From Marinobacter salarius (GTDB lineage Bacteria; Pseudomonadota; Gammaproteobacteria; Pseudomonadales; Oleiphilaceae), in assembly GCA_000831005.1 (NCBI GenBank), contig CP007152.1, positions 4,216,001-4,280,000 on the forward strand: a DNA stretch of 64,000 nt, written 5' to 3'. A program made the position numbers and the translations under genes. This document shows positions 38,407-48,202 of the stretch, piece after piece (the first letter of the stretch is position 1; the number at the start of each line of letters is the position of its first letter). Below the pieces are notes generated by a model. That model ran no database searches. It had not been told where the DNA came from and was given only the letters and a program-made list of their open reading frames with translations.

Positions 38407-39675
38407 ATGAGTCAGTTACAGTTTGTGGGTTTGTCGTCAGCAAAGGCGTCTGCCAATGCGGCTGCCGATGTCAATGACAAGGTGACGGCGTTGTTCCCGG
38501 AACAGGACGATGAGGCTGTGGGGACAGCGTTGGAGCTGTTTAATCAGATGTCCCGACAGATCACTGATTCCTACCGCACTCTTGAGTCCCGTGTTAATCA
38601 GTTGTCCGGGGAGCTGTCCGCGGAATCCCAGCAGCGCCAGGCGGAGCTGGAGCAGAAAGAGGAGCTGGCAGACCGGCTCTCGACGCTTCTGCATGCGCTA
38701 CCGGCCGGGGTTGTGGTGCTCGACAGCCAGGGGGTGGTGACCCAGACCAATCCGGCGGCGATCACGTTGTTGGGGGAGCCTCTTGGTGGAGAGCGGTGGG
38801 TGGATGTTATCCGTCGCTGTTTTGCGCCCCGCCGCGACGATGGCCACGAAGTGTCACTCAAGGATGGCCGTCGTGTCAGTATTGAAATTCGTACCATGGA
38901 AAACCAGCCGGGGCAGTTGATCCTGCTGACCGACTTGACTGAAACCCGTCATTTGCAGTCTCAGCTCGCCCATGCCCAGCGGCTTTCCGCCATGGGCAAG
39001 ATGGTGGCCTCCCTGGCTCATCAAATTCGCACACCGCTGTCGGCTGCCATTCTGTATGGCGGGCACCTCAGCCAGGAAGACCTGGACGAGGAGATGCGTC
39101 AGCGTTGTGTCTCACGGTTGATGTCCCGCTTGACGCACCTGGAGCAGCAGGTGCGTGACATGCTTATTTTCGCCCGGGGCGAGACGCGGTTGGCAGAGGA
39201 ATTGTCTGCCGACACCCTGGTTCAGGCGCTGGCTTCCGCGCTGGAAGGACTGAAGCTCCCTGCCGGTGTGTCGGTGGAGTTGAGTGACCAGGTCAATAGC
39301 GCCGCGCTGATGTGCAATCGTGATGCTCTGGTGGGTGCCTGTACCAACCTAGTGAACAACAGCGTGGAGGCCGGGGCGACGAACGTTGAAGTTGCCGTTG
39401 TGTCCGTTGACGAGGAACTGGTGGTGCGCGTGAGTGATAACGGTCCTGGGTTTACCACGGAGCAGGCAAGTCAATTGCTGGAAGCGTTCTATACCACCAA
39501 ATCCCACGGCACCGGCTTGGGCCTTGCCGTGGTCCAGGCGGTGGTGAAAGCGCACCAGGGTCGTTTCTCGATTGATGCGCCTGCCGCCGGAGGTGCTGTT
39601 GCCATCATTTCCCTGCCATTGATGCGTTCGTTGTCGACGGGTGACCGTCGGCAGCAGCCATCAAAGAATGACTGA
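38407..39675 (+). CDS. fleS: Flagellar sensor histidine kinase FleS
   Basis: FleS phosphorylates FleR to turn on middle-class flagellar genes. The protein is cytoplasmic, with no membrane helices: an N-terminal coiled region (LESRVNQLSGELSAESQQRQ), a PAS domain (LHALPAGVVVLDSQGVVTQT), a HisKA dimer helix with the histidine in VASLAHQIRTPLSAAI, and an ATPase domain with NLVNNSVEAGA, VSDNGPGF and GTGLGLAVVQAVV. I took the ATG at 38407, giving MSQLQFVGLSSAK and 422 residues. A longer reading from 38299 would include the sigma-54 promoter and is rejected. fleR starts 12 bases later. Confidence 0.92.
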   Translation: MSQLQFVGLSSAKASANAAADVNDKVTALFPEQDDEAVGTALELFNQMSRQITDSYRTLESRVNQLSGELSAESQQRQAELEQKEELADRLSTLLHALPAGVVVLDSQGVVTQTNPAAITLLGEPLGGERWVDVIRRCFAPRRDDGHEVSLKDGRRVSIEIRTMENQPGQLILLTDLTETRHLQSQLAHAQRLSAMGKMVASLAHQIRTPLSAAILYGGHLSQEDLDEEMRQRCVSRLMSRLTHLEQQVRDMLIFARGETRLAEELSADTLVQALASALEGLKLPAGVSVELSDQVNSAALMCNRDALVGACTNLVNNSVEAGATNVEVAVVSVDEELVVRVSDNGPGFTTEQASQLLEAFYTTKSHGTGLGLAVVQAVVKAHQGRFSIDAPAAGGAVAIISLPLMRSLSTGDRRQQPSKND

Positions 39676-39687
39676 TCGGAGGCTATT

Positions 39688-41154
39688 ATGGCCAAAGCCC
39701 AAATTCTGATTGTTGAGGATGACCAGGATCTTCGAGAAGCGCTGGTTACCACCCTTGAGCTGGCAAAGTTTCGCGTGCGTGAAGCCGCCAATGCGGAGCA
39801 GGCCCTGGCGAAGCTGGCTGAGTCGCCGGTGGATATGGTTGTCAGTGATGTGAACATGCCTGGAATGTCCGGTCACGATTTGCTGCATGAAATACAAAGA
39901 CGGTACCCCGGCCTGCCGACCATGCTGATCACTGCCTATGGTCAGATCAGCCATGCGGTGTCCGCGATGCAGTCCGGTGCCATCGACTACCTGGTCAAAC
40001 CGTTCGAGCCCTCAGTGCTTGTGGATGCGGTGACCAGAGTGGTCGGCGGCGGCCGCCAGAAAAGTGTCGACCAGCCCGTTGCGGAAGATCCGATCAGCAA
40101 ACGGATGTTCCAACTGGCGGCGAAGGTGGCAGCCAGTGACTCGACGGTGATGATTTCCGGGGAAAGTGGAACCGGTAAAGAGGTGTTGGCGCGCTATATT
40201 CACCAGCAGTCTCCCAGGTCAGACCAGGCGTTCGTGGCGATCAACTGCGCGGCAATTCCCGAGAATATGCTGGAGGCCATCCTGTTTGGCCACGAGAAGG
40301 GTGCCTTTACCGGTGCGGTTGCATCCTCCCCGGGCAAGTTCGAGCAGGCCAATGGTGGCACCATCCTGCTGGATGAGATTTCGGAAATGGATCCTGGCCT
40401 GCAATCCAAGCTGTTGCGGGTGCTCCAGGAGCGCGAGGTTGAGCGGGTCGGTGGTCGCAAGACCATCGCCCTGGATGTACGGGTTATTGCCACGACCAAC
40501 CGGGATCTGTCCGATTACGTGCGGGAAAACAAATTCCGTGAAGACCTGTACTACCGGCTGACGGTCTTCCCCATGCACTGGCAGCCACTGCGCGAACGTA
40601 CACTGGATATCATGCCGCTGGCGAATGCATTGCTGAAAAATCATTGCCGCAAGATGAAATTGACCGGCGTGACCTTCGCGCCCGACGCCAGAGATGCGCT
40701 GATGGGTCATCAATGGCCGGGCAACGTTCGCGAGCTGGACAACGCGATACAGCGGGCGCTGGTCTTGCACCAGGGGAATGTCATCCATGCTGGTGACCTT
40801 TGCCTGGAACTCGGAATTACCGGGCGTATGGAAAGTGGCCCCGCCGGCACGACATCTCCGGCCTCGCCACACCCAGTCGTTTCCGAATCCGGGGCTGAGT
40901 CACCTGATCGGGACGCTCAGGATACCTATGCCGAGGAAAGCCTGTCGGGTCTCGGAGCGCTATCTTCCACGTCACTGGGTGATGAAGTCCGACAGCGTGA
41001 ATTCCGGATTATCATCCAAACGTTGAAAAAAGAGCGTGGTCGACGCAACCGGGCGGCGGAGCAGTTGGGTATCAGCCCGCGCACGCTCCGATACAAACTG
41101 GCCCAGATGCGCGATGCCGGCATCGATCTGGATGCAGAGCTGGCCGCCGCCTGA
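39688..41154 (+). CDS. fleR: Flagellar response regulator FleR (NtrC family)
   Basis: FleR is the partner of FleS and activates sigma-54 promoters of the hook-basal-body genes. The receiver domain has VEDDQDL and the phosphorylated Asp in VVSDVNMPGMSG (about residue 54), with LVKPFE. The AAA+ domain has ISGESGTGKEVLARYI, EKGAFTGA, LLDEISEMD and WPGNVRELDNA. The C-terminal helix-turn-helix is RRNRAAEQLGISPRTLRYKL. The frame is intact at 488 residues. A strong terminator and then a sigma-54 promoter follow, but the expected fliE-fliF genes do not. Confidence 0.94.
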   Translation: MAKAQILIVEDDQDLREALVTTLELAKFRVREAANAEQALAKLAESPVDMVVSDVNMPGMSGHDLLHEIQRRYPGLPTMLITAYGQISHAVSAMQSGAIDYLVKPFEPSVLVDAVTRVVGGGRQKSVDQPVAEDPISKRMFQLAAKVAASDSTVMISGESGTGKEVLARYIHQQSPRSDQAFVAINCAAIPENMLEAILFGHEKGAFTGAVASSPGKFEQANGGTILLDEISEMDPGLQSKLLRVLQEREVERVGGRKTIALDVRVIATTNRDLSDYVRENKFREDLYYRLTVFPMHWQPLRERTLDIMPLANALLKNHCRKMKLTGVTFAPDARDALMGHQWPGNVRELDNAIQRALVLHQGNVIHAGDLCLELGITGRMESGPAGTTSPASPHPVVSESGAESPDRDAQDTYAEESLSGLGALSSTSLGDEVRQREFRIIIQTLKKERGRRNRAAEQLGISPRTLRYKLAQMRDAGIDLDAELAAA

Positions 41155-41178
41155 CCACAACCAACAGGCTCCTTCGTT

Positions 41179-41202
41179 CGGCACCCAAGGGTGCCGTTTT
41201 TT
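41179..41202 (+). terminator. Terminator after fleR
   Basis: CGGCACCC (41179-41186) and GGGTGCCG (41189-41196) form an eight-pair stem with an AA loop, followed by six T residues. This is a clear intrinsic terminator 25 bases after the fleR stop. Confidence 0.93.
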
Positions 41203-41287
41203 GTGCCCACGTCAAAAGACCGTCGCTGTCTTTCGCCTTTCTCTCCGATTGTTAATTAACATTATGAAAATTAACAAATAAATTATG

Positions 41288-41304
41288 TTGGCCTGCGGTT
41301 TGCT
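41288..41304 (+). promoter_or_regulatory. Sigma-54 promoter, probably for an absent fliE operon
   Basis: TTGGCCTGCGGTTTGCT has GG and GC ten bases apart and TTGCT at the -12 side. In pseudomonads the fliE operon starts at such a promoter directly after fleR. Here, about 25 bases on, the sequence turns into the cut end of alkB on the other strand, so the promoter drives nothing visible. Confidence 0.75.
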
Positions 41305-41313
41305 TTGACCTGT

Positions 41314-41994
41314 TCAGATATGTCCAGGACTGAGGCGCTGTTCCTCTAAATCCCATGCCCGCTTGAAAGCACCGGGAATTTCACGCAGTGAGAATGAGTA
41401 AATGGACTCGCCCATGCGGGATGTCGCCGGGTCCATCGGCGTAGCCACATCACGGTGATGCCCCTTATTGTGCTCAATGAAGAAATGACCATATCCGACC
41501 ACGGCGAGGACAAGCTTCGCCATCCAACGGTCAAACGTTTCTTTTTTATGGCCAAGTTCGTGGCCTGTGTTCAGAGCCAGGCCATTCACGATTCCCAGGG
41601 AAAGGGCCAATGCCAGAAACTCGAAAACACTCATTGGTTGCGTGGATACCCACCAGGCACTGACAATCAAGGCGGCATAGTGAATAGGAACCGTCAAGTA
41701 GGTCAGTACCCGATAGTAACGATCCTGTTCAAGCCGAGGCACAGCCGACTCGGGGGGGTTGGAAAAATCCTCTCCAAACATGGCATCAATCAAGGGAACT
41801 GCGCCATACCAAAGGATCAACACCAATCCGTACCAGATGCTCCATCCGGTCTGGGCGACCAGATAAAGGCCTATAAGAGGTGTTGCTGGCCACAGCACAG
41901 AAAGGATCCACAGGTGGCGCTTTCTGTCCACATAGTTTTCGGCACCAGGGTCCCTTTGAAGGGACTCTGTTAGTACATTTTCTGACATTGACAT
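41314..41994 (-). pseudogene. alkB: Alkane 1-monooxygenase AlkB, 3' half missing
   Basis: AlkB is a membrane non-haem di-iron enzyme that hydroxylates medium-chain alkanes at the terminal carbon. The present part has four or so membrane helices (LILWYGAVPLIDAMFGEDFS) and two of the histidine boxes: NTGHELGHKKE and EHNKGHHRDVATPMDPATSR. It runs normally to RAWDLEEQRLS and then breaks at about 41,329. The third histidine box (RHSDHH type) and about 170 residues are missing. AAGGTGA precedes the ATG at 41992-41994. It lies divergent from an AlkS-type regulator, a normal arrangement. The cut is probably an assembly junction; as given, the enzyme could not be active. Confidence 0.9.
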
Positions 41995-42130
41995 GAGGAT
42001 CACCTTATTGTTATTAGATTCATCATCTTTTTACATATTGTATTGTTTTGCATCGCGCACAACGGGCCACTCAGATGAGCGGGCCGGTTGTACGCAGTTA
42101 CAGGATTGGCTATAAGTTGGGGTCAAACAA

Positions 42131-42146
42131 CTACCCGAACGGGTAG
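42131..42146. promoter_or_regulatory. Inverted repeat between alkB and the AlkS-like gene
   Basis: CTACCCG and CGGGTAG flank two A bases, a compact 16-base dyad. It sits in the 260-base divergent region, about 110 bases before the regulator start and 137 bases before alkB. It may be an operator for the AlkS-like protein; this is inferred only from position and symmetry. The rest of the gap is AT-rich near alkB. Confidence 0.45.
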
Positions 42147-42255
42147 GTTTGGCGCCGGATAACGGTCGATATACGTCATGCCCTGGCGCGCTCGCGTTCC
42201 GGGCTGGCAAAGCGGGAGACTTGACTGTCATGACACACCATAGCCTGGAAGACTG

Positions 42256-44864
42256 GTGTCGAAGGATGTCCGGCCGGATGTGGGGTCGTCAGCGCTTCAT
42301 CACTCAAGGCTGTACAGACCGCCAGCGCTGGGTGCTTCTGCGACGCCTGAGGCAAAAGTCGTTCTGTACCGGGCTCCGCCGGGCTACGGAAAATCTGTAC
42401 AGGTCGCCCTGGCAGCAAACCGTCGTGATCCGGAACACGAGAGCGCCGTCTATATCAATGGACGATCCTACCCGGACCCGCGCGAAGTCACTGACAGCCT
42501 GTTTGCGGCGTTGGTTTTATACCAGATTGAAGGACCTGAATCCCGGGAAGCGCTGAAAAGTGACACTGACACCATCGAAGCGCTTCGGGACGCCTTGTTC
42601 AATGCAAGAAAGACCATAAGAATTTGCCTTGACGGGCCCGGTGAAGGGGCGGATAACGGGTATCTGATTGAGGATCTGATCTGTGAAACACCGGACAATG
42701 TAAAATTTTTTATTGCGCCCGGCAGCGCCGGGGCATTGCCGCGTTTGTCGCTGATGACGGGTGTTGTGACCTATGGTGCTGATGAGCTTGCCTTTACAGA
42801 AGAGGACCTAAAGGAGCCGGAGAAGCTTGGTGAGGTAACGGGTATAGGTGGCTCCGAAGCAGGCAACATTATACAAGCCACGGGCGGATGGCCCGCACTC
42901 GTCAGACTGATGCGCCAAACCCCGAACCCGGACCTGCCTCCCGAATCCTGGCCGGAAACCCGCTCGTATTTCAGGGACAATCTCTTGTCCGTGCTACCCA
43001 GACATGCGCGAAGGTTTGTTTGCAACGCCGCGATGCTCGAGGAGGTCAGCGCGGAGTGCTATGACTATGTCTATAAAACGCAGCAGGCTGATCAGGAAAT
43101 TTCGTTTGTTAACGAAAAATTTGCACTTTTAGCCCCCACCGTTTCCTCCGGCGAGCGCCTGGCCATGCACCCTGTGCTGAGAGGGTATTTGCGTAGTGTG
43201 TTTAATGCCACTCAACGGGAGCGTCGTTCGTATGTACTGAAACGCGTTGCGTTCTGGCATTGGCGCAGGGGAGAGTACCTCCATTCAATCAACGTCGCCC
43301 TGGAGGCTAGTGACCATCGGTGGGCGCGCGTGTCAGTGACAGCATCATACTGGACGTGGCGCTCCGGCAAGGTGAAATTGAAGTGCTTCGCACGTGGTTT
43401 GAAAAGGTGCCGGTCCGCACGATAAAAAAAATCGCTTCCTTAGGCATAGGATATGCCTGGACCCTGTATTTCAGCCAGCAGGCGCGGCAGGCAGAGGAAA
43501 TGCTGGCCAGTTCGGACCATCCGATTTCCAGGGGGCTGGGCAACCTTGATGAGGAAGGCTGGCGGGAACTGGTTAAGGCAATAGGTAAAGCCACACAGGA
43601 TGAATTGTCGGAGAGCCAGACGCTCTGTGAAAAGTGGATTGATGCCTTTGGCGATCGCAATATGGTCGGTAAAGGCGCGGCCCTTACATGCCAGGCATTC
43701 ATTGCCTCCAGCGATCGCCGCTTTGAAGAGTTAGAAGAACTATTGCACAGAGCGGCGGTGGCCAACCAGTCATCCAATCAACTCTACGCGTTTATCTGGC
43801 TTAAAACGGCGGAAATCCAGACAGAATTGTTCAAAGGCGACATGGTCCGGGCAATGTACCTGTTGCGTCAGGCGAATAAAACCGCAGAAAAGATTGGCGT
43901 ACCAAAAAGCTTTTTAAACAAGATGCTTGGTGTTCTTGAGTTACAAATTCTGCTCGAACAGGATCATCACCAGGTTTCCCCGGAATCTGCACAGATATCC
44001 TTTGATTTCGCCTTGAATTATGGCGTTACCGACATTCTGTGTGGATGCACACAGGCATGCAGCCGTTTGCTGTACCACCAGGGGTTGCGGGACAGGGCCA
44101 TGGCCCTGTTGGAGCAGGCTCGCCTGGCCGCCAGCGAGCGTGAGCTCCCGCGCCTCAATATCCTGACAAAAGTTCAGTTGGCTGAGTTCACCCTCCTGAA
44201 CAACGAGGAATTGGAGCCACCCATACTCCCCGATGAATCCGAGCTGTCATTTCTGCCTAATCAAAACCGGGCCATTCAGGCGCGCATTGCTTTAGTGAAA
44301 TCAATGTACAGGCTAAGGCTTGGGAAGCAGTTTGGTGTGGCCGGGAACTATGCCAGAGAGGCGCTTCAGGCTGCCAGCGCCATCTCCGATGCCAGAACCA
44401 GGGTCGCCGCCCAGTATTGCCAGGCCCTGGCAGCGTTTGCCCTGGGTTCCTCAAAACCGGCGAAGCGCCTGATTCTTGATGCCAACCTGCATGCGGAGCA
44501 TCTGAATTGCCACTTTACACCGCTATGGATAAAAGAAGCGCTGCTTTCTCTGAGTCCCCTTGCCCGGAATCTCTTTGATGATCCGCCAGACACCGCTGAA
44601 GCGGCCACTACAAGGGACCCGGAAGTCCGGGCAGAAGACCTCAGCGCTCCACCAGTACCGGGACATACCGACTCCGTTATCACGGTCAGGCAGATTTCCA
44701 TACTGAAGTGTATAAGCAGCGGAATGACCAACAAAGCGATCGCTGAGAGGCTTCTTGTGACTGAGGATGCTGTCAAATGGCATCTGAAAAGGATTTTCAG
44801 CGAACTTGAAGTAACCAGCCGGGTTCAGGCAGTCACTGAAGCGCGACTGCGCGGGCTTTTATAG
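42256..44864 (+). CDS. AlkS/MalT-type ATP-dependent LuxR regulator, frameshifted
   Basis: Large LuxR-type activators of this class use an N-terminal NTPase, a TPR-like sensor and a C-terminal helix-turn-helix. Here the NTPase loop is LYRAPPGYGKSVQVALAANR, the repeats cover the middle 500 residues, and the C-terminus is VRQISILKCISSGMTNKAIA and TEDAVKWHLKRIFSELEV. AlkS of Pseudomonas putida activates alkB in the presence of alkanes, and this gene is divergent from alkB, so an alkane-responsive role is likely. The frame shifts at about 43,325 (WAR then VSDSIILDVAL), repaired by one C. About 870 residues in all. The GTG start at 42256 is uncertain. Confidence 0.82.
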
Positions 44865-44956
44865 TGAGTGAAAAGTAACCGGTGCTCTGCTGGTTGCAGA
44901 ACCGGACTATTGGCAGGGGGCATCTTCCCGGGGTGATCTGTTTTCGGTTTCGACGG

Positions 44957-44983
44957 AAAAAGGGCCAGTCCGGAGACTGGCCC
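44957..44983 (-). terminator. Terminator of the aupB-aupA operon
   Basis: On the minus strand, GGGCCAGTC, a four-base loop and GACTGGCCC form a nine-pair stem followed by five T residues. It lies just after the stop of the large lipoprotein gene. Confidence 0.88.
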
Positions 44984-44997
44984 TGTGTCAGGTTTCA

Positions 44998-47900
44998 TCA
45001 CTTTTGCGTGTAGGGAGACACATACCTGAGCTGAAGTTCATTCGGTGCAACTTGTATTGTGAGCTCAGTATCTACGTCGATCACTGAGTTTACTACTCCA
45101 TTAACAACCCCGCCCAATAGGCGGCAAAGAAGACCTGTTCCGATACTACAAATTGCAGACTCCTCTTCAAGCAAGCCCACAGTTGCTCGCCCCAAAAGCC
45201 TCGTTGACAGCACAATCGGCTCAACATTTCGTTGTTCTATGACGATCCTGCCATCATCAAGGAAGGTTATCGGTCCAGAGAGCTTCAATCCATTAATTGG
45301 ATAGCTGCGCAGATTATCCTCAAGGCGGGTGTTCGCCAGTCCGCTCAGCCTAACGTTCAGATACGGTGCATCAAGGTAAACATCCAGCTCGGTCTCGAAG
45401 GTCAGCTGACCGTCTTTTTGTAGAATCACACCATCAATCAGGCCGTCGCGGTTTTCGCCCTGGTAACGCATACGCAAGGCGAGGGGTCCGGTGTCAAACT
45501 CTTGAGAGGTCTGTAAATCACTGGTCGCAAGTACTGCGAGCAACTGACTGCTCAGATTGACCCAGATGTCGCTAGGCGTGGTAAGGAGTACCGACGGATG
45601 CAACTTCACAGGCACTCGCGTGCTGCCATCTTCGGCAACGGTTGGTTCACCCACTATCTCAACATCAAGGTTTGCTGTCAGAAAAATGAATTTTTTGAAC
45701 TCATCGCAAGCTTCGGTGCCTACTTCACAGCCTATCTGCCCGTTATCCTCAAGCACCCCGCTACTGATCTCCGTGATGGCAAGCTTCATGGAATTTTCAG
45801 GAATTCCGCTGATGGCATCAGGCTCTTCCGGGTCCAGCTTCAGATTAGCATTCACATCCCTGCTCGGGAGATTTTTCAGCGGCAGAAGCACGGAGGTTTT
45901 GGTTATATCTCTGGCAACAAACCGGTTTTCAAGCGGTTGTCCGCCTGACGAAAGGTCCCCGAGGCTCCTTCCCGGGTCGGCGTACTGGCTCAGGAGCCTG
46001 CTGTACAGGGGGATACCCTGTTGATTGGTAATACCATCGGTCAGCACGTAACGGTAGTTTGTTCCTTGCTCCCACTTGTCGAGTGGTACGGCTCTCAGTT
46101 CACGACCATTGAGGAGGCTAAGACTATAACCTTCAACTGACTGCCAGCTGCCGTTCTCGTCCTGCTTTTCCACAACAACAGTTTCGCCGGCCACAATGGA
46201 GTCCGGATCGATATCCTGTGAGAAGCGCACGATAATAGGCTCGCTGGCCGGATGCTCGGTTATGGGCAGCAAATCATCCAGCGGGCGCTGTCCAAAATTC
46301 GCGGAAGCAGGGGTCTGGCTCGTGATGCCACCAAGACACCGCCCCTGTTTTCCGGGCTGGGCATCCAGGTCCGTCTTGGCGCATGGGTAACCAGGAAGGG
46401 TTGTAAGGGCAATCGGACCAACGTCAGCTGGCGGAACCTCCGCCGTTGGGTCGAGCCTGAAATTACGGCTTGTGCTGGCCATCGGATTACCCGACAGGTC
46501 AACAAGGCCGTCCATCGTAAGGGTATAATCGATGCCATGCGTTAACGGCTCGGTTGGCCGGATAACGAGAGCCGGACCGTCAAGCCGGGATTTAAAGGCA
46601 ACCTCTGCCGATGTGGTGCCGTCATTGGCGATGAGGGTGATATTGTCCGGATTGATGGATGACGGAAGGAGAGGTTCCGAGAAATAGACAATCAAAGGGT
46701 CAGAAGGCCTCTGTATGTTGGAGTGTTCCCCGGGACCCAGCTCTTGATGAAGGGCGCTGCGGTGTCCGCAAAGTCGGCCTGTAGCGGGGCATCTTCGACG
46801 TTGCGGAAGCCGTTCAGCTTGAAGGAAATCAGGCCTGAGGCTGTGTCAATGCCCATCACGTCCGGCTCAATAACACCAACGGCTTCGATGCTCAGCTTTC
46901 CGTCTTCGACGAGGGCAGTGCCCACCAGTTGCACGTGCATGAGCTGTTGGCCAAGGGCGCCGTTGGTAACGGTGTTCCCGGTATTCAGGGCCATATCGAT
47001 GTAGAGTTCGAGCACCCGGGGTGCATCCACTGCATCGGTATAGGGGTTGGGTATCAGGAAACCATTGGCATCCGAGAGAAAGCGAACCCCGACGGCTTCG
47101 GACTCGAACCCGGCCGGCACAGCCCCCGCGATGCTGACTTCTACAGAGCTTCCGGTGAGCAAGGTGCCCCGTTCGATCCTCAACGGAATGCTCTGAGCGG
47201 CCGCCTCAAACTTGGGAATAAAACCCAGTTCCGCGAACACAGTGCCGGCGACACTGGTCGGGTTCTCTTCGCCCAGAAGAAGGGAGCTCAGGTTTACCGA
47301 ATTGTAATCGGCACCCGTCAGTGGCAGTTGGCCTGGCATGTTTTCAGCTACCTGAGCCATGATCTGGCGCTTGCCAGTCGGAGAGCGGGAGTCGGTCGGG
47401 TTGAAGGTCAGTGTGCGATCTTCGGACAGGGTGTCACCCAGCAGAGCGCTTTTTATGCCGCTGGTCACGGTCAGGTTATAGGTTCGGGCCGGATCCAGGT
47501 AGCCTTCCGGATCCACCGTAACCCGGTGGTCCTTGACGTATACTTCGGCATTGACCGGTTCGCCGGCCTGGTCCGCCAGGCGGATGGTCTGGCCGTAAAC
47601 CACCGATTGCGGGTCGACGGGCTCGGTAAACTGAAGCCGGAATGTCGTAAAGTCCGTGACGGGGTAGTCGTTCCCTCCGTCCGGAATGGTTCGCGCCAGT
47701 TCAAATCCGGTACCTTCGGTCTGGCTCAGAAGCGGGCCGGATGTTGCCGGTGCTGTCTTGAATTTGATTCCGTCCGCGGTCAGGGACACTGGTGCGCCGC
47801 CAACCTGAAGTCCCTCTGCGGTCAGGGTGTAGCTGGTTCCCGGTGCAAGCGCCTTGTCCGGCTTTGCCGCAAGCCCCATCTTGTCTTCATCAGTGAACAT

Positions 47901-48191
47901 CACGTCTGTGAGGGTAACCTCGTTCCCGGTGGCATCCCTCAGGATCAGAGAGTCAGGAATGTCGGTCAGCGGTGTGTCGATGGACTTGTTGAAACGCAGG
48001 AAGACAGGTGTTGTTGTGGGAACGGTGGACGTGACACCGGGCTGATCGCCGCCCGGGGGCGTACTGTCAGCCGGATAGGTAAATGTCAGCGATCCGGGTG
48101 TCGGAGCCCGGGTAACGGTCTGCTGGTCGCCGCTATCCCCGCAGCCTGCGAGTGCTGTGGTGACAATCAATGCAATAGTGGTTTTTTTCAT
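44998..48191 (-). CDS. Large Ig-like-domain lipoprotein, AupB-like, frameshifted
   Basis: The ATG at 48189-48191 follows AAGAGGTACGGC and gives a lipoprotein signal (KKTTIALIVTTALAGCGD). Beta-rich Ig-like repeats follow, with recurrent phrases such as TTPVFLRFNKSIDTPLTDIP, FRLQFTEPVDPQSVVYGQTI and EPIIVRFSQDIDPDSIVAGE. The frame shifts at about 46,700; one base restores PSDPLIVYFSEPLLPSS. The repaired protein has about 1,065 residues. It resembles the N-terminal domains of VolA/Pla-1-type surface lipases but no lipase domain is present. The gene is 11 bases downstream of a FadL-type porin. In Marinobacter a FadL homologue and its neighbour (AupA, AupB) take part in alkane uptake; identity with AupB is my inference. 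Confidence 0.72.
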
Positions 48192-48202
48192 GCCGTACCT
48201 CT

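Noticed and set aside
42230..42370. An earlier start for the AlkS-like regulator at ATG 42230
   Set aside because: That frame soon becomes Arg/Trp-rich and does not lead into the NTPase loop; the GTG at 42256 does.
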